From: Pseudomonas koreensis
GTDB taxonomy: Bacteria > Pseudomonadota > Gammaproteobacteria > Pseudomonadales > Pseudomonadaceae
Direction: 5' to 3'
Assembly (NCBI RefSeq): GCF_024169245.1
Contig: NZ_JALJWP010000001.1
Span: 3,411,501 to 3,475,500 of the forward strand
Length of the DNA stretch: 64,000 nucleotides
Shown: piece after piece, positions 34,682 through 46,844 of the stretch
Layout of the letters: the number at the start of each line of letters is the position of its first letter
Numbering within the stretch: the first letter of the stretch is position 1
Position numbers and translations under genes: made by a program
The notes under the pieces: generated by a model
Seen by the model: the letters and a program-made list of their open reading frames with translations, nothing else
The model's database searches: none
Told to the model about the DNA's origin: nothing

Positions 34682-35449
34682 ATGACCAGCACCGCCCAGC
34701 ACACCCAGGTCGTCCAGAAGCAATTCGGCGAACAGGCCGCCGCTTACCTGAGCAGCGCCGTTCACGCCCAAGGCAGTGAATTCGCAGTGCTGCAGGCTGA
34801 GCTGGCCGGGCAGGGCGCGGCACGGGTGCTGGATCTGGGCTGTGGCGCCGGGCATGTCAGTTTTCATGTGGCGCCGCTGGTCAGGGAAGTGGTGGCCTAC
34901 GACCTGTCGCAGCAAATGCTCGATGTGGTTGCGGGTGCTGCCGTCGATCGCGCTCTGAGCAACATCGTCACCGTCAACGGCGCTGCCGAGCGCCTGCCGT
35001 TCGCCGATGGCGAGTTCGATTTTGTGTTCAGTCGTTATTCGGCGCATCACTGGAGCGACCTGGGCCTGGCCTTGCGCGAAGTTCGCCGGGTGCTCAAGCC
35101 GGGCGGGGTGGCAGCGTTCGTCGATGTGTTGTCACCGGGCAGTCCGTTGTTCGACACTTACCTGCAAAGCGTTGAAGTGCTGCGTGACACCAGCCATGTC
35201 CGCGACTACTCCGCCGCCGAATGGCTGCGCCAGGTCAGCGAAGCCGGTCTGCATGTGCGCAGCACCACGCGCCAGCGCTTGCGTCTGGAGTACCTCAGTT
35301 GGGTCGAGCGCATGCGCACGCCCGAGGTGATGCGCGGGGCGATCCGCCAGTTGCAGCAGTCGATGGGCAACGAGGTGCGTGAGTATTTTGAGATAGATGC
35401 CGACGGCTCGTTCAGTACCGATGTGATCGTACTGATGGCTGAGCGATAA
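34682..35449 (+). CDS. Class I SAM-dependent methyltransferase
   Basis: A 255-residue UbiE/COQ5-like methyltransferase. Motif I is VLDLGCGAGHVSFHV (about 47-61), the acidic strand end is AYDLS, and later motifs include RLPFADGEFDFVFSRYSAHH and LREVRRVLKPGG. The ATG at 34682 has AAGGA 8 bases upstream; the GTG two codons earlier is less likely. It sits between leuD and leuB and may be co-transcribed with them, though a REPIN separates it from leuD. Substrate unknown; small metabolites or quinone-like compounds are usual for this group. Confidence 0.85.
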   Translation: MTSTAQHTQVVQKQFGEQAAAYLSSAVHAQGSEFAVLQAELAGQGAARVLDLGCGAGHVSFHVAPLVREVVAYDLSQQMLDVVAGAAVDRALSNIVTVNGAAERLPFADGEFDFVFSRYSAHHWSDLGLALREVRRVLKPGGVAAFVDVLSPGSPLFDTYLQSVEVLRDTSHVRDYSAAEWLRQVSEAGLHVRSTTRQRLRLEYLSWVERMRTPEVMRGAIRQLQQSMGNEVREYFEIDADGSFSTDVIVLMAER

Positions 35450-35504
35450 GAATTTTTCCCGGCGCGCCGTTCACTGGCGCACCGCTTGAAGACACGAGGA
35501 AAGC

Positions 35505-36587
<1,083 letters not shown>

Positions 36588-36653
36588 TCTCTCGGGCCCG
36601 CTGCGAAATTCAATGCTAAGCAGCGGCCCACTTTTCAAGAAGGTGTAGTTGCG

Positions 36654-37766
36654 ATGAAACGTGTAGGTCTGATCGGTTGGCGCGGGATGGTCGGTTCCGT
36701 GCTCATGCAGCGGATGCTGGAAGAGCAGGATTTCGATCTTATCGAGCCGGTGTTTTTCACCACGTCCAATGTCGGTGGCCAGGGCCCGTCCGTGGGCAAG
36801 GACATTGCTCCGCTCAAGGACGCTTACAGCATTGACGAGCTGAAGACCCTCGACGTGATCCTGACCTGCCAGGGCGGCGACTACACCAGCGAAGTATTCC
36901 CCAAGCTGCGCGAAGCCGGCTGGCAGGGCTACTGGATCGATGCGGCGTCGAGCCTGCGCATGAACGATGACGCGGTGATCATTCTCGACCCGGTCAACCG
37001 CAAGGTCATCGACCAGCAGCTGGACGCGGGCACCAAGAACTACATCGGTGGCAACTGCACCGTCAGCCTGATGCTGATGGGCCTGGGCGGTCTGTTCGAA
37101 GCCGGTCTGGTCGAGTGGATGAGCGCCATGACGTATCAGGCCGCCTCCGGTGCCGGCGCGCAGAACATGCGTGAACTGATCAAGCAGATGGGCGCGACCC
37201 ACGCCGCTGTCGCTGATCAACTGGCCGACCCGGCCAGCGCGATTCTCGACATCGACCGTCGTGTTGCCGAGGCCATGCGTAGCGAAGCCTACCCGACCGA
37301 AAATTTCGGTGTACCGCTGGCCGGCAGCCTGATCCCGTGGATCGACAAGGAACTGCCGAACGGCCAGAGCCGCGAAGAGTGGAAGGCCCAGGCCGAGACC
37401 AACAAGATTCTCGGCCGCTTCAAGAGCCCGATCCCGGTCGACGGCATCTGCGTGCGCATCGGCGCCATGCGCTGCCACAGCCAGGCGCTGACCATCAAGC
37501 TCAACAAAGACGTACCGATCGCCGATATCGAAGGGCTGATCAGCCAGCACAACCCTTGGGTCAAACTGGTGCCGAACAACCGCGAGATCAGCATGCAGGA
37601 GCTGAGCCCGACCAAGGTCACCGGCACCCTGAATGTCCCGGTCGGCCGTCTGCGCAAGTTGAACATGGGTTCGCAATTCGTCGGTGCCTTCACCGTCGGC
37701 GACCAGCTGCTGTGGGGCGCGGCCGAACCGCTGCGGCGCATGCTGCGGATCCTGCTGGAGCGTTGA
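36654..37766 (+). CDS. asd: Aspartate-semialdehyde dehydrogenase
   Basis: A 370-residue NADPH enzyme that reduces beta-aspartyl phosphate to aspartate semialdehyde, the branch point to lysine/diaminopimelate, methionine and threonine. N-terminal [14 protein letters not shown] binds [12 protein letters not shown] follows. The catalytic cysteine lies in [10 protein letters not shown] (about residue 135) and the catalytic His in [13 protein letters not shown] (about 274). This is the Gram-negative ASADH subgroup. A terminator follows, separating it from usg. Confidence 0.97.
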   Translation: MKRVGLIGWRGMVGSVLMQRMLEEQDFDLIEPVFFTTSNVGGQGPSVGKDIAPLKDAYSIDELKTLDVILTCQGGDYTSEVFPKLREAGWQGYWIDAASSLRMNDDAVIILDPVNRKVIDQQLDAGTKNYIGGNCTVSLMLMGLGGLFEAGLVEWMSAMTYQAASGAGAQNMRELIKQMGATHAAVADQLADPASAILDIDRRVAEAMRSEAYPTENFGVPLAGSLIPWIDKELPNGQSREEWKAQAETNKILGRFKSPIPVDGICVRIGAMRCHSQALTIKLNKDVPIADIEGLISQHNPWVKLVPNNREISMQELSPTKVTGTLNVPVGRLRKLNMGSQFVGAFTVGDQLLWGAAEPLRRMLRILLER

Positions 37767-37787
37767 TCGCTTGACGCGATGAAAGAG

Positions 37788-37818
37788 CCCGCGCCTTGAA
37801 AGAGGTGCGGGTTTTTTT
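37788..37818 (+). terminator. Terminator after asd
   Basis: CCCGCGCC/GGTGCGGG stem (one mismatch-like wobble) followed by seven T. Confidence 0.85.
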
Positions 37819-37853
37819 ATGCCAAGGATTTCTCGGGTGTCTGTACTGCCTTT

Positions 37854-37920
37854 TTCGCGAGCAAGCTCGCTCCCACAGGGGAATGCATTTCAAATGTGGG
37901 AGCGAGCTTGCTCGCGAAGG
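37854..37920. repeat. REPIN (type 2), near-copy of 34569-34635
   Basis: Same arms and same loop as the REPIN at 34569, with one fewer G in the loop. Confidence 0.88.
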
Positions 37921-38012
37921 GGCCGGTACTGACACCGCAAAACCTGCAGAAATTGCCTGTGCGCCACCCACCCGGTAAAGTGCCGCTCCCCCGTTTTGCC
38001 AGAGGTAGCTCC

Positions 38013-39023
38013 ATGACCCAGACTTTCGATATCGCCGTTATCGGCGCCACCGGTACTGTCGGCGAAACCCTCGTACAGATTCTCGAAGAACGCGACTTCC
38101 CGGTCGGCAACCTGCACCTGCTGGCCAGCAGTGAATCAGCCGGTAGCTCGGTGCTGTTCCGCAACAAAAACGTACGCGTGCGCGAGGTTGACGAGTTCGA
38201 TTTCAGCAAGGTCAAACTGGTGTTCTTCGCCGCCGGCGCCGCTGTGTCGCTGAGCTATGCGGCACGCGCCCATGCTGCCGGCTGCTCGTTGATCGACCTG
38301 TCCGGCGCCTTGCCCGCCGATCAGGCGCCGCAGGTGGTGCCGGAGGCCAATGCCGATATTCTCGCCAGTCTGAAAAGCCCATTCCAGGTCAGCAGCCCGA
38401 GCCCGTCGGCCACGACCCTTGCGGTGGTGTTGGCGCCGCTGCTCGATCTGATTGATCTGCAATACGTCAATGTCACCGCCAATCTGGCGGTTTCTGCGCA
38501 AGGCCGCGAGGCGGTAACCGAGCTCGCGCGGCAGACCGCCGAGCTGCTGAACATGCGCCCGCTGGAGCCAACATTCTTTGATCGGCAGATGGCTTTCAAC
38601 CTGCTCGCCCAAGTCGGCACGCCGGATGCGCAGGGCCATACGCTGCTGGAAAAACGTCTGGTGCGTGAACTGCGCCAAGTCCTGGCGAAACCTTTATTGA
38701 AGATTTCTGCCACTTGCGTTCAAGCCCCGGTGTTTTTTGGCGATAGCTTTAGCGTGACCTTGCAGTCAGCAAGTGCTGTTGACCTGGAACAGGTCAACGC
38801 AGCGCTCGAAGCTGCGCCGGGCATCGAGCTGGTTGATGCCGGCGATTATCCGACCGCTGTCGGCGATGCAGTGGGGCAGGACGTGGTCTATGTCGGGCGC
38901 GTGCGCAGCGGCGTCGACGACCCGGCGGAACTAAATCTTTGGCTGACGTCAGATAACGTACGCAAAGGCGCGGCGCTCAATGCCGTGCAGCTGGCTGAGT
39001 TGTTGATAAAAGACCTGCTGTAA
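38013..39023 (+). CDS. usg: Usg-1-like paralogue of aspartate-semialdehyde dehydrogenase
   Basis: A 336-residue protein with the ASADH fold. The Rossmann motif is AVIGATGTVGETLVQIL (residues 8-24) and the dimerisation/catalytic domain spans about 130-320. In the place of the catalytic ANPNCST motif it reads SSPSPSA, so the nucleophilic cysteine is replaced by proline and dehydrogenase activity is not expected. The position between asd and fimV-truA matches PA3116 in P. aeruginosa, and E. coli usg adjoins truA. GAGG precedes the ATG at 38013. Role unknown; possibly structural or regulatory. Confidence 0.85.
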   Translation: MTQTFDIAVIGATGTVGETLVQILEERDFPVGNLHLLASSESAGSSVLFRNKNVRVREVDEFDFSKVKLVFFAAGAAVSLSYAARAHAAGCSLIDLSGALPADQAPQVVPEANADILASLKSPFQVSSPSPSATTLAVVLAPLLDLIDLQYVNVTANLAVSAQGREAVTELARQTAELLNMRPLEPTFFDRQMAFNLLAQVGTPDAQGHTLLEKRLVRELRQVLAKPLLKISATCVQAPVFFGDSFSVTLQSASAVDLEQVNAALEAAPGIELVDAGDYPTAVGDAVGQDVVYVGRVRSGVDDPAELNLWLTSDNVRKGAALNAVQLAELLIKDLL

Positions 39024-39134
39024 AAGATACTTGGCAACAATTTGTCGACTGATTCTAGGTGAGCGCTATGCTTGCCCGAAGCGCTCGATGACGAGTCACC
39101 CTCCGGGACTTTCCGGGGCAGTAAAGAAATGATC

Positions 39135-39162
39135 GCGCGCGGCGACTTCCGTCGTCGCGCGC
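39135..39162 (+). other. Strong GC hairpin in the fimV leader
   Basis: GCGCGCGGCGAC (39135-39146), loop TTCC, GTCGTCGCGCGC (39151-39162): a 12-base-pair stem with one G-T pair. It lies 70 bases before the fimV ATG without a T-run, so it is a leader structure rather than a classic terminator. Confidence 0.6.
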
Positions 39163-39231
39163 AATGCCTTACGGCAGCGGTATTCAAAAGCTTCTCGCTG
39201 GCCGAGGAACGTTCAAACAAAGGATGAGGCT

Positions 39232-41892
39232 ATGGTTCAAGTTCGCAAACTGGTGTTAGCAATAGCGGCCGCCTCGGCGCTGTCCTCCGGTATGGCGCAT
39301 GCCCTCGGGCTCGGGGAGCTGACCCTGAAGTCGACCCTGAACCAGCCGTTGGTGGCCGAAATCGAGCTGCTCGACGTCAAGGATCTCACCGCCGCCGAGG
39401 TGGTGCCGAGCCTGGCTTCACCCGAAGATTTCGCCAAGGCCGGCGTCGATCGCCAGGCCTTTCTCAATGATCTGACCTTCACCCCGGTGCTCAACGCCAA
39501 CGGCAAAAGCGTGTTGCGCGTGACCTCGAGCCAACCGCTGTCGGAACCGATGGTGAAGTTTCTCGTGCAGGTGATGTGGCCCAATGGCCGCTTGCTACGT
39601 GATTACAGCGTGCTGCTCGATCCGTCGAAGTTCTCGCCGCAGACCGCTGACGCCGCTGCGCAACCGGCGCCGTCGCAAACCATCACCGCGCCAACCACTG
39701 GCGCCACCCATCGCAATCAGTACACCACTACGCCGCGCGACACCCTGTGGGAAATCGCCGCGAAGGCGCGTAACGGCGGATCGGTGCAGCAGACCATGCT
39801 GGCGATTCAGGCACTCAATCCGAATGCCTTTATCGACGGCAACATCAACCGTCTGAAAACCGGTCAGGTGCTGCGTCTGCCGGACTCGGTACAAAGCACC
39901 GCGCTGCCGCAATCGGCAGCCATCGCTGAAGTGGCGGCGCAGAACGAAGCCTGGCGTCAGGGTCGTCGTTACGTGGCCAAGCCGGGCACCGGTCAGCAGC
40001 AGCTGGATGCGACCAATCGCGGCCGTGGCAACACCGGTGCGGCGCCCAACACTCAGGACAATCTGAGCCTGGTCTCGGCGGAAAGCGCCAAGCCCGGTGC
40101 GAAAGGCCCGGCAGGCGATGCCAAGGCGCTGAGCAACAAACTGGCGATCACTCAGGAAACCCTCGACACGACCCGTCGTGACAATGAGGAACTGAAAAGC
40201 CGCATGGCTGATCTGCAGAGCCAGCTGGACAAGCTGCAGAAGCTGATCGAGCTGAAGAACAATCAACTGGCTAAGATGCAGGCCGACGGTGCCAGCGCTG
40301 CGCCTGGCGCCAACGCTGCTGTGCCGCCGGTTCCGGCGATCACTGCCGAGCTGGCCGCGACTCCGCCGGCCACCCCGGCGGACGCCGCAGCCGCTTCACC
40401 CACTCCGGAGTCGGCCATTGCGCCTCCAGCGGAAACACCGGTTGAGCCGGTCGTCGAGCCGGTGGTTGAAACCACGCCCGCTGCTGACGATGACAAAACT
40501 TTCAACGAACTGCTGACCAATCCGATCCTGCTCGGCCTGATCGGCGGCGGTGCGGTGGTTTTGCTGCTTCTGTTGTTGCTACTGGCGCGTCGTCGCAAAG
40601 CTCAGCAGGAAGCCGAAAAGCACCTGCGCATGGCGCGTGCTCTGGCTGAAGAACAAGAGTTTTCCGCCGAGCATGATTTGCCGGAAAGCAGCTTCTCTGG
40701 CCTGGAAACTCCTGCGGCCAGCGTCAAGCTCAATACGCCCGCTCCGACACCTGCGCCAACGCCAGCGCCAGCACCGGTTGTCACTCCGGTGGTGATGGCC
40801 GCGCCGATCGCCGCACCTCTGGTGGCCCCGGCCGGCGAACGCTCGGATGACGTGCTCGACAAGGCGCAATCGCACATCAATGCCGGTCGCCTGAATCAGG
40901 CCGCCGCGCTGCTGGAAGAGGGCGTCAGCCTCGAGCCGGAACGCAGCGATCTGCGCCTGAAGCTGATGGAAGTCTACGGTCAGCAGGGCGACCGCGATGC
41001 GTTCGTTGCGCAAGAGCGTCAACTGGTGGCCAACGGCGACAACTTCGCCAAGGTCGAAGCGCTGAAAAGCCGCTTCCCGGCCATGGCCGTGGTTGCTGCC
41101 GGTGGGCTCGCGGCTGCGGCCGTCGCAGCCGAACTGGACGCGCAATATGTCAAGGAACTGTTGCAGGACGAGCCGCAGGCGCCTGAGCCTGCGACTGACG
41201 ATCTGGACACGGCGTTCGATTTGAGTCTGGACGACCTCGACAACATCACCCCGGTAGATCCTGCGCCAGTGGTTGAGCCAGAAGCGCCGGTCGAGCTGGA
41301 TGAATTCCCGGCCGAAGACGATCTGAGCTTCGCCTCGGTGCTGCAAGAGCAGACCGAGATGAAAGACAATCTCGACGATCTGTCGGACTTCGATCTGGAC
41401 ATGGATCTTGGCGCCGAACCATCGCCGGCCACGTTGGCTGAAGATGACTTCCTGCTCGATCTGGATGACGGTGTGAAAGATCTGCCGCCGGTCGAGACGC
41501 CGGTAGTCGCCGACGTGCCGCAGGACGATCTGGAGTTGCCGGCCGATTTCGACCTGTCGCTGGCAGACGAAATGGACACCAATCCCGCCGCCGAGCCGGA
41601 TGCGTTCGCGGCCGAGCTGGACGACGTCAATGCCGAGCTGGATCGCCTGTCGCAAAGCATGGCCGAGCCGACCTTCAGCGAAGCGGACGCAGCGTTGGGC
41701 GATGACCTGGGCGAAGATGATTTCGACTTCCTCGCCGGGACTGACGAAGCGGCGACCAAACTCGATCTGGCCCAGGCTTACATCGACATGGGCGATGCCG
41801 ATGGTGCGCGCGACATCCTCAACGAAGTGTTGACCGAGGGTGACGAGAAGCAGCGGGGCGAGGCCAAGGAAATGCTTTCCAACCTGGTCTGA
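39232..41892 (+). CDS. fimV: FimV polar/pilus assembly protein
   Basis: An 886-residue inner-membrane protein needed for type IV pilus secretin assembly, polar localisation and twitching-linked signalling in P. aeruginosa (FimV 919 residues). Signal peptide ends near SGMAHA; the FimV N-terminal domain (25-135) starts LGLGELTLKSTLNQPLVAEI. A LysM-like peptidoglycan-binding segment lies at about 164-217 and a coiled coil at about 300-350. One membrane helix (430-455) is followed by a highly acidic cytoplasmic region with TPR units (about 545-600) and the conserved C-terminal FimV TPR (about 845-886, KLDLAQAYIDMGDADGARDI). Confidence 0.93.
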   Translation: MVQVRKLVLAIAAASALSSGMAHALGLGELTLKSTLNQPLVAEIELLDVKDLTAAEVVPSLASPEDFAKAGVDRQAFLNDLTFTPVLNANGKSVLRVTSSQPLSEPMVKFLVQVMWPNGRLLRDYSVLLDPSKFSPQTADAAAQPAPSQTITAPTTGATHRNQYTTTPRDTLWEIAAKARNGGSVQQTMLAIQALNPNAFIDGNINRLKTGQVLRLPDSVQSTALPQSAAIAEVAAQNEAWRQGRRYVAKPGTGQQQLDATNRGRGNTGAAPNTQDNLSLVSAESAKPGAKGPAGDAKALSNKLAITQETLDTTRRDNEELKSRMADLQSQLDKLQKLIELKNNQLAKMQADGASAAPGANAAVPPVPAITAELAATPPATPADAAAASPTPESAIAPPAETPVEPVVEPVVETTPAADDDKTFNELLTNPILLGLIGGGAVVLLLLLLLLARRRKAQQEAEKHLRMARALAEEQEFSAEHDLPESSFSGLETPAASVKLNTPAPTPAPTPAPAPVVTPVVMAAPIAAPLVAPAGERSDDVLDKAQSHINAGRLNQAAALLEEGVSLEPERSDLRLKLMEVYGQQGDRDAFVAQERQLVANGDNFAKVEALKSRFPAMAVVAAGGLAAAAVAAELDAQYVKELLQDEPQAPEPATDDLDTAFDLSLDDLDNITPVDPAPVVEPEAPVELDEFPAEDDLSFASVLQEQTEMKDNLDDLSDFDLDMDLGAEPSPATLAEDDFLLDLDDGVKDLPPVETPVVADVPQDDLELPADFDLSLADEMDTNPAAEPDAFAAELDDVNAELDRLSQSMAEPTFSEADAALGDDLGEDDFDFLAGTDEAATKLDLAQAYIDMGDADGARDILNEVLTEGDEKQRGEAKEMLSNLV

Positions 41893-41906
41893 GTTCAGCG
41901 GTAGAC

Positions 41907-41938
41907 GAAAACGGCAGCCCGGTGGGGCTGCCGTTTTT
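41907..41938 (+). terminator. Terminator after fimV
   Basis: ACGGCAGCCC/GGGCTGCCGT with a 3-base loop and TTTTT. Confidence 0.9.
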
Positions 41939-41973
41939 GTTTGTGCCCGTTTCTGCGGTGTTCGGAAGATCGC

Positions 41974-42041
41974 TATCGCGAGCAGGCTCACTCCTACAGT
42001 TGAAATGCGTACCCTTTGTAGGAGTGAGCCTGCTCGCGATG
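41974..42041. repeat. REPIN (type 1)
   Basis: TATCGCGAGCAGGCTCACTC and the inverted TGTAGGAGTGAGCCTGCTCG copy around a 20-base loop. Confidence 0.85.
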
Positions 42042-42127
42042 GGGCGGTACTGCCGATAGAGAACTCTGGCATCCCCGGCCCACCGCCTTATAATGCCCGC
42101 CTTTGCAAATCAGCAGGCTGTCCCACC

Positions 42128-42982
42128 TTGGCAAACATAGATAACCCGGTCGCCGAAATGGCGCCCGACGGCTTTTACCGCGTCGCGCTGGGCGTTGAGT
42201 ACAAAGGCTCGCGTTACAGCGGCTGGCAACGGCAGTTGACCGGAGTGGCGACGGTGCAGGAAGAGCTTGAAAAAGCCCTGTCGAAAGTCGCCAATTCGCC
42301 GGTTTCCCTGCAATGCGCCGGGCGCACCGATGCCGGCGTGCATGCCTGCGGCCAGGTGGTGCACTTCGACACCCAGGTCGATCGCTCGCTGAAAGCCTGG
42401 GTCATGGGCGCCAACATCAATCTGCCCCACGACATCAGCGTCAGCTGGGCCAGGGTCATGCCGGCGCATTTTCACGCGCGCTTCAAAGCCATCGCGCGGC
42501 GTTATCGCTATGTAATCTACAACGATCAGATTCGCCCGGCGCACCTCAACGAAGAAATCACCTGGAATCACCGTCCGCTCGACGTCGAACGTATGGCCGA
42601 GGCAGCGCAATACCTGATCGGTACCCACGATTTCAGCGCATTCCGGGCCGGTCAGTGCCAGGCCAAGTCACCGATCAAGAAGATGCATCATCTGCGCGTG
42701 ACCCGTCACGGCAAGATGATCGTGCTCGACATTCGTGCCAACGCGTTCCTGCACCACATGGTGCGCAATATTGCCGGTGTGCTGATGACCATCGGCGCCG
42801 GTGAGCGCCCGGTGGAGTGGATGAAAGAAGTGCTGGAAAGCCGCGAGCGTCGCTCCGGCGGGGTGACGGCGCATCCATACGGGTTGTATCTGGTGCAGGT
42901 CGAGTACCACGACGAATTCCCGTTGCCCGAGCGCTTTATCGGGCCACATTTCCTTACGGGTTTCTCCGAACTTGACGGCTGA
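42128..42982 (+). CDS. truA: tRNA pseudouridine(38-40) synthase
   Basis: Converts uridines 38-40 in the anticodon stem-loop of many tRNAs to pseudouridine. The catalytic aspartate is in CAGRTDAGVHA (about residue 70), and GSRYSGWQRQ, RRYRYVI and NAFLHHMVRNIAG are family motifs. Start choice is uncertain. A TTG at 42128 gives 284 residues beginning (M)ANIDNPVAEMAP, with AGG about 11 bases upstream. The ATG at 42158 gives 274 residues but has no ribosome binding site. All catalytic parts lie after both. Neighbours usg-fimV-truA-trpF-accD match other pseudomonads. Confidence 0.93.
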   Translation: MANIDNPVAEMAPDGFYRVALGVEYKGSRYSGWQRQLTGVATVQEELEKALSKVANSPVSLQCAGRTDAGVHACGQVVHFDTQVDRSLKAWVMGANINLPHDISVSWARVMPAHFHARFKAIARRYRYVIYNDQIRPAHLNEEITWNHRPLDVERMAEAAQYLIGTHDFSAFRAGQCQAKSPIKKMHHLRVTRHGKMIVLDIRANAFLHHMVRNIAGVLMTIGAGERPVEWMKEVLESRERRSGGVTAHPYGLYLVQVEYHDEFPLPERFIGPHFLTGFSELDG

Positions 42983-43046
42983 CGCCCTCGAACGCTTTTG
43001 TTACCATCCGGGACGTTTTCGGATTTTGCCCTGAGGTTTTCCTGAC

Positions 43047-43679
43047 ATGTCAGCCGTTCGCAGCAAGATCTGCGGCATTACCCGCATCGAAGATGCATTG
43101 GCCGCGGTCGAAGCCGGTGCCGACGCGATCGGCTTGGTGTTCTACGCCAAGAGCCCGCGAGCGGTGAGCGTGCAGCAGGCGCGGGCGATCATCAAGGCGC
43201 TGCCGCCGTTCGTGACCACTGTCGGGCTGTTCGTCAATGCCAGCCGTTGCGAGCTGGGAGAAATCCTCGATGCGGTGCCGCTGGATCTGCTGCAGTTCCA
43301 TGGCGACGAAAGCGCCGAGGAATGCGAAGGCTGGCATCGTCCGTACATCAAGGCGCTGCGGGTCAAGGCGGGTGATGACATTGCCGCTGCCTGCGATGCT
43401 TTTCCCGGCGCCAGTGGCGTGCTGCTCGACACCTATGTCGAAGGGGTGCCCGGTGGAACCGGCGAGGCGTTTGACTGGTCACTGATTCCGCAGCGCCTGA
43501 GCAAGCCGCTGATTCTGGCCGGTGGCCTGACGCCGGAGAACGTTGCCGACGCGGTAGCACGGGTCAAGCCCTACGCGGTGGATGTCAGCGGCGGGGTAGA
43601 AGCGAGCAAAGGCATCAAGGATCACCACAAGATTCGCGCATTCATCAACGCGGTGCGCGGCAATACATCGTCGATGTGA
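43047..43679 (+). CDS. trpF: Phosphoribosylanthranilate isomerase
   Basis: A 210-residue TIM-barrel enzyme catalysing the Amadori rearrangement of phosphoribosylanthranilate in tryptophan synthesis. The N-terminal [11 protein letters not shown] carries the catalytic cysteine (residue 8), the Asp is in [14 protein letters not shown] strand geometry, and the phosphate loops are GGLTPENV and DVSGGVE. GAGG precedes the ATG. Other trp genes are elsewhere in the genome, as usual in Pseudomonas. Confidence 0.96.
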   Translation: MSAVRSKICGITRIEDALAAVEAGADAIGLVFYAKSPRAVSVQQARAIIKALPPFVTTVGLFVNASRCELGEILDAVPLDLLQFHGDESAEECEGWHRPYIKALRVKAGDDIAAACDAFPGASGVLLDTYVEGVPGGTGEAFDWSLIPQRLSKPLILAGGLTPENVADAVARVKPYAVDVSGGVEASKGIKDHHKIRAFINAVRGNTSSM

Positions 43680-43878
43680 CGGCTGGCAGTCTGCCGCCGT
43701 CCATCAATGCACTTGCACAAAGCAGGCGCGGCTGAGGGTTGCTGAATCGTACGCAGGTCATGTTTCGCGCTGACCGCAACCGTTCATCAACCATCGCCAC
43801 ACACATGAATTTAGCTCAAGGGCATACGCGGGGCTGCGAACCAGAGCGTTCGGGCCGCCGGTACTGGAGAAAGAAAGC

Positions 43879-44795
<917 letters not shown>

Positions 44796-44799
<4 letters not shown>

Positions 44800-46103
44800 C
44801 CCAGCGCACCCTTGGTGAATGGCTCGCCTACCTCGAGCAGTTGCATCCGTCGGCCATCGACATGGGCCTGGAGCGTTCGCAACAGGTAGCGTCCCGCATG
44901 GGGCTGGGCCAGCCGGCGCCTCGGGTGATCACGGTCACCGGCACCAACGGCAAGGGTTCGACCTGCGCGTTCGTGGCTTCGTTGCTGCGCGCGCAGGGCC
45001 TGAGCGTTGGTGTCTACAATTCCCCGCACCTGCTGCGTTACAACGAGCGGGTGCAGCTCAATGGCGTCGAGGCCACTGACGCGCAGCTCTGCGAAGCCTT
45101 TGCTGCGGTCGAGGCGGGCCGCGGCGAGACTTCCCTGACTTACTTCGAAATGGGCACTCTGGCAGCGTTCTGGCTGTTCCAGCAGGCGGCGCTTGACGCT
45201 GTGGTGCTTGAAGTCGGGTTGGGCGGGCGTCTGGATACCGTCAATGTAGTCGATGCTGATATCGCGCTGGTCACCAGCATTGGCGTCGATCATGCCGACT
45301 ATCTTGGCAATACCCGCGAATCCGTAGCCTTCGAGAAGGCCGGGATCTTCCGTCAAGGAAAGCCAGCCCTGTGCGGCGATCTGAATCCCCCGCAGCCACT
45401 GCTGGACAAAGCCCGCGAGCTGGCTTGCCCGTTTTTCCTGCGTGGTCGCGATTTCGATCTCGGCATCACCGAGCAGCATTGGCAGTGGCGCGGTACCAAT
45501 GCACAGGGCCAAGCGGTGGAGTTGCGCGACTTGCCGCTGCTCGATCTGCCAATGGAAAACGCCGCGTTGGCGCTGCAAGCCTATCTGCTGACAGGTTTGC
45601 CGTGGAATGCCGAGCAGATTGTCGCGGCGTTGCAGGCGACGCGCGTGGTCGGGCGCCTCGATCGCCGTTCGTTCGAATGGAACGGCAAGCGCCTGAATCT
45701 GTTGCTGGACGTCGGTCACAACCCGCATGCCGCCGAATATCTTGCGCGTCGTCTGGCCGCGCGCCCGCCGGTTGGCAAGCGCCTGGCGGTGTTCGGGCTG
45801 CTGGTGGACAAGGATCTGGATGGTGTTGTTGGCGAATTGAATGCTAGTGTCGCGCATTGGGCTGTCGCGCCGCTGGATTCGCCACGCGCGCGTCCGGTCG
45901 CGGAGTTGCAGGCCGCGCTGCAGAACCTTGGCGCTTCGGTCGCGTCCTACGACAGTGTCGCAGCTGCTCTGGAAGGGCAGTGCGCGGTAGCGACCAGCGA
46001 CGACGAGATTCTGTTGTTCGGATCATTTTATTGTGTCGCCGAGGCCCTTGAGTGGCTGGCCCGGCGCTCCACGGAGGAAGCGGCGAATGGCTTTGCTGGA
46101 TAA
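44796..46103 (+). CDS. folC: Dihydrofolate synthase / folylpolyglutamate synthase
   Basis: A 435-residue Mur-ligase-family enzyme adding glutamate to dihydropteroate and then to folates. The ATP-binding P-loop is [14 protein letters not shown] (about residues 46-59), the Mg-binding Glu/His region follows ([12 protein letters not shown]), and the C-terminal domain contains [11 protein letters not shown]. It overlaps accD by 4 bases and the next gene by 17, showing tight coupling. Confidence 0.96.
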
Positions 46104-46746
46104 AGCGTACAAGCAGCGCATGGTCGGCGCGCTGGTGCTGGTAGCGCTGGCGGTGATCTTCCTGCCGATGCTGTTTTCCCGCCAGGACGAGCAGCGTCAG
46201 GTGACGGTCGAGGCCCCGGCTGCGCCTCAGCCTTCGGCCCTGCCGCAAGTGCAAATGGACCCGGTCGCCGTGCCTGAGCCGCAGGCTTTGCCGCAAGAGC
46301 CGGTGCCGACTGACGAAGAGGTCGCTGAAGAAGCAGTGCCTGCTGCTCCGGCTGCCCCGGCTGCGCCAGCACCGACCATCCCTGCGCAGATTGCCCGCCC
46401 GGCGACGCCGCCACCGGTGGCCAAGCCGATACCGGCGCCGGCCCAGCCGATCACCTCGGCAACGAGCAAGCCCGATACCACGCAGAGCCGCGTCGATGCC
46501 AACGGTCTGTCGGTCAGCTGGTCGGTACAACTGGCCAGTCTGTCTAGCCGTGCCAGCGCCGAAAGCCTGCAGAAAAACCTGCGCAGCCAAGGCTACAACG
46601 CCTACATTCGATCGGCTGACGGCAAGAATCGGGTGTTCGTCGGTCCGCTGATCGAGCGCGCCGAAGCTGATCGCCTGCGCGATCTGCTGAGTCGCCAGCA
46701 GAACCTCAAGGGCTTCGTTGTCCGTTTTCAGCCTGAACGTGGCTGA
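46087..46746 (+). CDS. SPOR-domain inner-membrane protein (DedD-like)
   Basis: A 219-residue protein: a short cytoplasmic N-terminus, one membrane helix (about 12-29, MVGALVLVALAVIFLPML), a long Pro/Ala/Glu-rich periplasmic linker (35-135) and a C-terminal SPOR domain (about 140-218, SWSVQLASLSSRASAESLQ...RVFVGPLIERAEADRL). SPOR domains bind septal glycan stripped of peptides, so a role at the division site is likely. The ATG at 46087 has GGAGG upstream, inside folC. Position after folC mirrors dedD in E. coli. Confidence 0.88.
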   Translation: MALLDKAYKQRMVGALVLVALAVIFLPMLFSRQDEQRQVTVEAPAAPQPSALPQVQMDPVAVPEPQALPQEPVPTDEEVAEEAVPAAPAAPAAPAPTIPAQIARPATPPPVAKPIPAPAQPITSATSKPDTTQSRVDANGLSVSWSVQLASLSSRASAESLQKNLRSQGYNAYIRSADGKNRVFVGPLIERAEADRLRDLLSRQQNLKGFVVRFQPERG

Positions 46747-46844
46747 AATCTATCACCTCGATTGAAAACCACTGACAATCGCAGCTTACCGACAGCCATG
46801 CGCTCTGCTAAAATGCGCCGCCTTATCCGTCTGTAGGCTGCACT

